Of a stretch of 64,000 nt of DNA, positions 60,168 to 64,000 are shown in pieces. The notes under the pieces were generated by a model. The model was given only the letters and a program-made list of their open reading frames with translations, had not been told where the DNA came from and made no database searches. Location: contig JBCCHF010000008.1 in NCBI GenBank assembly GCA_039028895.1, positions 1 through 64,000 on the forward strand, in the 5' to 3' direction. A program made the position numbers and the translations under genes. The stretch's first letter is position 1; each line of letters opens with the position of its first letter. This DNA comes from JAHDCJ01 sp039028895. GTDB taxonomy: Bacteria; Bacteroidota; Bacteroidia; Chitinophagales; Saprospiraceae.

Positions 60168-62264
60168 ATGAATTTAAACTTTCAATACCCCCTTTGGTTC
60201 ATCCTGTTCTGCGTCCTGGCAGGGCTGGTATATGCACTCATCCTGTATTACCGGGATCAAACGTTCAGAGAACGGTCAAAAACGCTCAACTTGCCATTGG
60301 GAATATTGCGATTCGTGACCGTAACCTTACTCAGCTTATTGCTATTATCACCATTCCTGAAATCGTTGGTAAGAGAGGCCAAAAAACCAATCGTTGTTCT
60401 CGCCCAGGACCAGTCTGAATCCGTCATTTCGGCCTGGGAAAAACCAGATTCTTCCGCTTACGCGAATGCATTTACCGCCATGCGAGACCAGCTACTGGAA
60501 ACTTACGAGGTGAAAGAATATGCCTTTGGCAGTGCTGTCAGAGAAGGGATTGACTTTAATTTTTCCGATAAGGAATCCAATATTTCCGATGTACTCGAAG
60601 AGGTTTATGACCTGTATAGTAATCAAAATCTAGGTGCAATCGTGTTAGCCTCAGACGGCATCTACAACCAGGGTAGCAACCCGATTTATGCCGGCACCAA
60701 GCTCAGTGTCCCGATTTACACGGTTGCCCTTGGCGATACAACACCAAGAAAGGATCTGGCCCTGAAAAAGGTCTACCACAACAAGATTGCCTACCTGGGC
60801 GACAAATTTAGCATACAGGTTGATGTTGGGGCCCATAATTGTGCAGGTGCCAATACGGTGTTAAACGTCTACAAAATTGAAAACGGACAAACCAGGAAGC
60901 TCAAACAGGAGCCCATTGCCATCGACAATAACGACTTTTTCACCACCAAAGAAATAATTCTCGAAGCCGACCAGAGTGGTGTGCAGCGCTACCGAATTGC
61001 GGTCACACAAGTTCCTGATGAGGTTTCGCGGGTCAATAACGTCAAAGATATCTTCATCGATGTGCTCGATGCCCGTCAGAAGATATTGATTGTCGCCAAT
61101 TCGCCGCATCCTGACCTGTCAGCATTGAGGCGGACCATCGACAAAAACCGGAATTATGAAGCGACGATCGCTTATGCCGGCTCCATGAGAGAAAATGTGG
61201 CAAACTACGACCTGGTCATTCTGCATCAACTGCCCAGTTCCCGACAAACAGTTCCCGGCTTGTTAAGACAATTGGACGCCAACAAGACCCCTCGATTATT
61301 CATTGTGGGCAGCCAGACCAATCTCAATATGCTGACCAGGAGTCAATCGCTCATGAAGATTACCGGGGATGGTCGCAATACCAATGAAATCCAGCCAATA
61401 ATCGACCCAACCTTCAATCTTTTCACGATTGGGGATCCTGTTCAACAGGAATTGCCCAAATTTGCGCCTTTAATCGCCCCATTTGGCAATTTCACTGCTG
61501 CTCCGGAAGCTCAGGTCATGCTAATGCAAAAAATCGGCTCTGTAGAGACTGATTATCCATTACTGGTATTTGGGGAGGAAAATGGAGCGAAAGCCGCTGT
61601 ATTGGCAGCTGAAGGCCTCTGGAAGTGGAAAATCTTCGATTATTTGCAACACCAAAACCACAATATTTTTGAAGAGGTTACCGGAAAGGCCATCCAATAC
61701 CTGAGTGTAAAAGAGGATAAACGCAAGTTCCGGGTGAGTCTTTCCAAAAATATTTTTAAAGAAAATGAGCCCATCCTTTTCGATGCGGAACTATATAACG
61801 AAAGCTATGAACTGGTTAATGACCCTGAAGTCAGCCTGATCATCACCAATGGCGAAGGGAAGGATTTCGGGTTTAATTTCTCAAAAACCAATAATGCCTA
61901 CACGCTGAATGCCGGTTACTTCCCGGTTGGCAATTATCGCTTTCGTGCAAAAACGATCTATACCGGGAAAGAACTAAACTACAACGGCCAGTTCAGCGTT
62001 CAGCCGATTCAACTTGAAGTTTTTGAAACCACTGCCGACCACAACCTTTTACGTATGCTCGGGGAGCAGTATGGCGGCCAGTTACTTTTTGCCGATCAAC
62101 TGTCAGAAATACCTGGCCTAATAGCCGCTTCTGGTGACGTTGCACCAGTTTTCTTTACGACTTCGAAGACGCGTTCGCTGATCAATCTCAAATGGATATT
62201 TTTTGTGTTGATGGGACTGCTGACAGTTGAATGGTTTTTCAGGAAATATTTTGGGGGTTACTAA
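60168..62264 (+). CDS. Inner-membrane vWA-like protein with N- and C-terminal membrane anchors
   Basis: Two membrane helices at the start (residues 8-27 and about 44-64) and one near the C-terminus (about 672-690) frame a large periplasmic part. Residues 74-200 look like a von Willebrand A domain: strand KPIVVLAQ, MIDAS-like D81-Q-S83-E-S85, later LGAIVLASDGIYNQG. Residues about 205-310 are Ig-like (SIQVDVGAHNCAGANTVLNV). A Rossmann-like segment with IVANSPHPDLSALRRTID follows, as in the class I glutamine-amidotransferase-like domain usually found in these proteins. The arrangement matches BatA/N-terminal-helix proteins of Bacteroidota; role is unknown, possibly envelope stress. Confidence 0.75.
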   Translation: MNLNFQYPLWFILFCVLAGLVYALILYYRDQTFRERSKTLNLPLGILRFVTVTLLSLLLLSPFLKSLVREAKKPIVVLAQDQSESVISAWEKPDSSAYANAFTAMRDQLLETYEVKEYAFGSAVREGIDFNFSDKESNISDVLEEVYDLYSNQNLGAIVLASDGIYNQGSNPIYAGTKLSVPIYTVALGDTTPRKDLALKKVYHNKIAYLGDKFSIQVDVGAHNCAGANTVLNVYKIENGQTRKLKQEPIAIDNNDFFTTKEIILEADQSGVQRYRIAVTQVPDEVSRVNNVKDIFIDVLDARQKILIVANSPHPDLSALRRTIDKNRNYEATIAYAGSMRENVANYDLVILHQLPSSRQTVPGLLRQLDANKTPRLFIVGSQTNLNMLTRSQSLMKITGDGRNTNEIQPIIDPTFNLFTIGDPVQQELPKFAPLIAPFGNFTAAPEAQVMLMQKIGSVETDYPLLVFGEENGAKAAVLAAEGLWKWKIFDYLQHQNHNIFEEVTGKAIQYLSVKEDKRKFRVSLSKNIFKENEPILFDAELYNESYELVNDPEVSLIITNGEGKDFGFNFSKTNNAYTLNAGYFPVGNYRFRAKTIYTGKELNYNGQFSVQPIQLEVFETTADHNLLRMLGEQYGGQLLFADQLSEIPGLIAASGDVAPVFFTTSKTRSLINLKWIFFVLMGLLTVEWFFRKYFGGY

Positions 62265-62322
62265 TCCCTTTTGTCATACCTCCCACTTGCCTTTCCCATA
62301 AGGGGTCAATCATTTTTGAATC

Positions 62323-62814
62323 ATGCAAAACAAGTCAAAAATCAAACTTTTTCTTTCAGATGTCGATGGTGTCATGACCGATGCCGGCATGTACTATACA
62401 GAATCAGGAGATGAGTTCAAAAAATTCAATACACATGATGGCAAAGGCATCCAGCTACTGCGCGAATCGGGCGTAAAAACAGGCATTATCACCTCCGAAA
62501 ACACAAAGATTGTCGAAAACAGGGCCAGGAAGTTAAAGGTCGACCACCTCTACCAGGGCCTCGAAGGCAAAAGCAAACTGGAGGCAGCCATTGCTATCTG
62601 CAAAAAAGAAGGCTTCTCGCTTGAAGAAACTGCTTATATAGGGGATGATATTAATTGTTTCGAGTTACTCTCCAATGCAGGACTGGCGGCTTGCCCGGCT
62701 AATGCCTTACCGACCATCAAAGCCATTCCAGACATTATTCACCTTGAAAAGAGGGGTGGCGATGGCGCTGTAAGAGAATTTGCTGAACTCGTTTTAAAGC
62801 GGAATTCTATTTAG
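62323..62814 (+). CDS. kdsC: KdsC-like HAD phosphatase
   Basis: HAD superfamily subclass III phosphatase of 163 residues with no cap domain; these assemble as tetramers. Motif I LSDVDGVMTD (Asp13 nucleophile, Asp15), motif II IITSENT, the Lys of GLEGKSKLEA and motif IV IGDDINCFELL are intact. The family's best-known member removes phosphate from KDO-8-phosphate for LPS core synthesis; close relatives act on N-acylneuraminate/legionaminate-9-phosphate. Immediately upstream of pseB, so either role fits. Start ATG gives MQNKSKIKLFLSDVDG. Confidence 0.85.
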   Translation: MQNKSKIKLFLSDVDGVMTDAGMYYTESGDEFKKFNTHDGKGIQLLRESGVKTGIITSENTKIVENRARKLKVDHLYQGLEGKSKLEAAIAICKKEGFSLEETAYIGDDINCFELLSNAGLAACPANALPTIKAIPDIIHLEKRGGDGAVREFAELVLKRNSI

Positions 62815-62848
62815 TTAGGGCCTCGCAGGCCACCGTAGCTAAAATCAT

Positions 62849-62856
62849 TATCTTTG
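62849..62856 (+). promoter_or_regulatory. -7 box upstream of pseB
   Basis: TATCTTTG, an exact match to TAnnTTTG, 18 bases before the pseB start codon. It suggests that pseB opens its own transcription unit with a very short leader. The upstream element is not evident. Confidence 0.5.
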
Positions 62857-62873
62857 CGATCTAATTTTTTTGA

Positions 62874-63884
62874 ATGTTAAACAATAAAGGCATACTAATT
62901 ACCGGTGGAACCGGCTCATTTGGGAAGAAATTCGTCAGAATGGCCATCGACCGTTATCCGGATATCAAACGCCTGGTCATTTTTTCCAGGGACGAATTCA
63001 AACAGTTCCATATGGCACAGGAGTTCCCGACATCGAAATACCCTTTCATGCGGTACTTCCTTGGTGATGTGAGGGATCAGGACAGGCTGAAAAGAGCCCT
63101 GTATGGCATTGACTACGTGATCCACACAGCCGCGTTGAAACAGGTGCCAGCGGCAGAATACAACCCGATGGAGTTTGTAAAAACAAACGTTCTCGGTGCA
63201 GAAAATCTGATCAACGCCTGTCTCGCCAACGAGGTTAAATCTGTAGTCGCCCTGTCAACGGATAAAGCCGCAGCACCAATCAATCTTTACGGTGCTACAA
63301 AGTTGTGTTCTGACAAGCTGTTTATTGCTGCCAACAATATCGCTGGTGGCCATGATCTCAAGTTTTCAGTAGTCCGTTATGGCAATGTGATGGGGTCAAG
63401 GGGTTCTGTTATCCCATTCTTCATCAAAAAACGGGAAGAAGGTGTCTTGCCAATCACAAGCTTCGAAATGACGCGCTTCAATATCTTGCTTGAAGAGGCG
63501 GTAGAACTCGTATTTTACGCTATTGAAAAAGCCCTTGGAGGCGAACTTTTTGTTCCCAAGATTCCTTCTTACCGGATTACAGACCTCGCGAATGCCATTG
63601 GCCCTGGTTGTGAATTGACAAATGTCGGTATTCGCCCGGGAGAAAAGATTCATGAGGAAATGATTACCGTCCCCGATTCGTTATCCACAATAGATATCGG
63701 CCCCTACTATGCTATCCTCCCACAAACCAATCGTGAAAGGATGAATCGGTTTTTGGAACATTTTAATGCCCAAATGGTAGAGCCTGGATTTTCATATAAC
63801 TCAGGTAATAATACAGAATGGCTAACGATTGACCAGATCAGAAGCTTGATCAAAAACCACTTGTATCCTGATTTTACATGGTAA
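62874..63884 (+). CDS. pseB: UDP-N-acetylglucosamine 4,6-dehydratase (inverting), PseB
   Basis: First enzyme of CMP-pseudaminic acid synthesis: it dehydrates UDP-GlcNAc at C4/C6 with C5 inversion. Extended SDR fold with NADP loop TGGTGSFGKK (residues 9-18), FSRDEFKQFHMAQEF, the catalytic block STDKAAAPINLYGATK (Asp-Lys and Tyr-x-x-x-Lys), VRYGNVMGSRGSVIP, and the C-terminal IRPGEKIHEEMI. Length 336 is typical. The next frame starts as pseC, so this is the head of a surface-glycan or flagellin-type glycosylation cluster that continues beyond the window. Confidence 0.93.
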   Translation: MLNNKGILITGGTGSFGKKFVRMAIDRYPDIKRLVIFSRDEFKQFHMAQEFPTSKYPFMRYFLGDVRDQDRLKRALYGIDYVIHTAALKQVPAAEYNPMEFVKTNVLGAENLINACLANEVKSVVALSTDKAAAPINLYGATKLCSDKLFIAANNIAGGHDLKFSVVRYGNVMGSRGSVIPFFIKKREEGVLPITSFEMTRFNILLEEAVELVFYAIEKALGGELFVPKIPSYRITDLANAIGPGCELTNVGIRPGEKIHEEMITVPDSLSTIDIGPYYAILPQTNRERMNRFLEHFNAQMVEPGFSYNSGNNTEWLTIDQIRSLIKNHLYPDFTW

Positions 63885-63967
63885 AGCCCAGAAGTATTGA
63901 AAATTTACAACGTAAAATTATCAGTTTACATAACCTCGTTTCATTGAAACCTGAATCCATTTAGCCA

Positions 63968-64000
63968 ATGAAAATTCCTTACGGCCGCCAAAACATCTCC
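63968..64000 (+). CDS. pseC: PseC-like aminotransferase, first 11 codons only
   Basis: ATG at 63968 opens MKIPYGRQNIS, which runs off the window. 'IPYGRQ(N/S)I' is the standard start of UDP-4-amino-4,6-dideoxy-N-acetyl-beta-L-altrosamine transaminases, the enzyme following PseB. Position, strand and 83-base spacing fit. Too little is present to exclude another DegT/DnrJ/EryC1 sugar aminotransferase. Confidence 0.65.
   Translation, partial: MKIPYGRQNIS

Noticed and set aside
1..64000. tRNA or rRNA genes
   Set aside because: No cloverleaf with T-loop and acceptor pairing, and no rRNA-conserved stretch, was recognised by eye; tRNAscan would settle it.

Overview
The window looks like chromosome from a free-living Bacteroidota, most plausibly a Saprospiria/Lewinella-type bacterium. 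Three things point there: type IX secretion (T9SS) C-terminal sorting domains, very large HYR-repeat surface proteins, and promoters of the Bacteroidota form TTTG-N19-TAnnTTTG with few visible Shine-Dalgarno sequences. No rRNA, tRNA or CRISPR array was recognised, and the species cannot be named from sequence alone.

Layout. 1-2400: a PagL-like outer-membrane lipid A deacylase, a cluster of small palindromic hairpins downstream of it, and a 1-kb non-coding stretch with a promoter, a long hairpin and a terminator-like stem that may be an unannotated small RNA. 2400-16500: mostly housekeeping genes. These are two unknown exported proteins, an MFS transporter, a geranylgeranyl-reductase-like flavoprotein, a 40-residue membrane peptide, a UvrD/PcrA helicase, PurH, YjbQ, aconitase and two small membrane-anchored proteins. 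15250-47735: one 32-kb adhesion locus, all on the minus strand. It holds two giant HYR proteins (about 3,730 and 5,419 residues), three mutually paralogous ~420-residue T9SS cargo proteins and one small exported protein. 48488-55600: two divergent paralogous FG-GAP/ASPIC-UnbV lipoproteins plus the stump of a third. 55670-60100: an acetyltransferase, a DUF6263-like lipoprotein, a four-helix-bundle (S23/IVP) gene between inverted repeats, a secreted protein usually labelled 'asparagine synthetase B', and a small exported protein. 60168-64000: a membrane vWA-like protein, a KdsC-like phosphatase, pseB and the first codons of pseC, i.e. the edge of a pseudaminic-acid or related surface-glycan cluster.

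The most interesting system is the adhesion locus. The giants are co-linear paralogues, and their last ten cysteine-bearing repeats match one-to-one in order. Both end in a ~230-residue terminal module with a dockerin-like calcium loop instead of a T9SS sorting domain. The three smaller proteins between and beside them do carry T9SS sorting domains, and their N-terminal beta-rich halves have a cohesin-like look. A working hypothesis is that the small proteins are anchored by T9SS and dock the giant fibres through a cohesin/dockerin-like contact. That pairing is inference; the domains and gene order are visible in the sequence.
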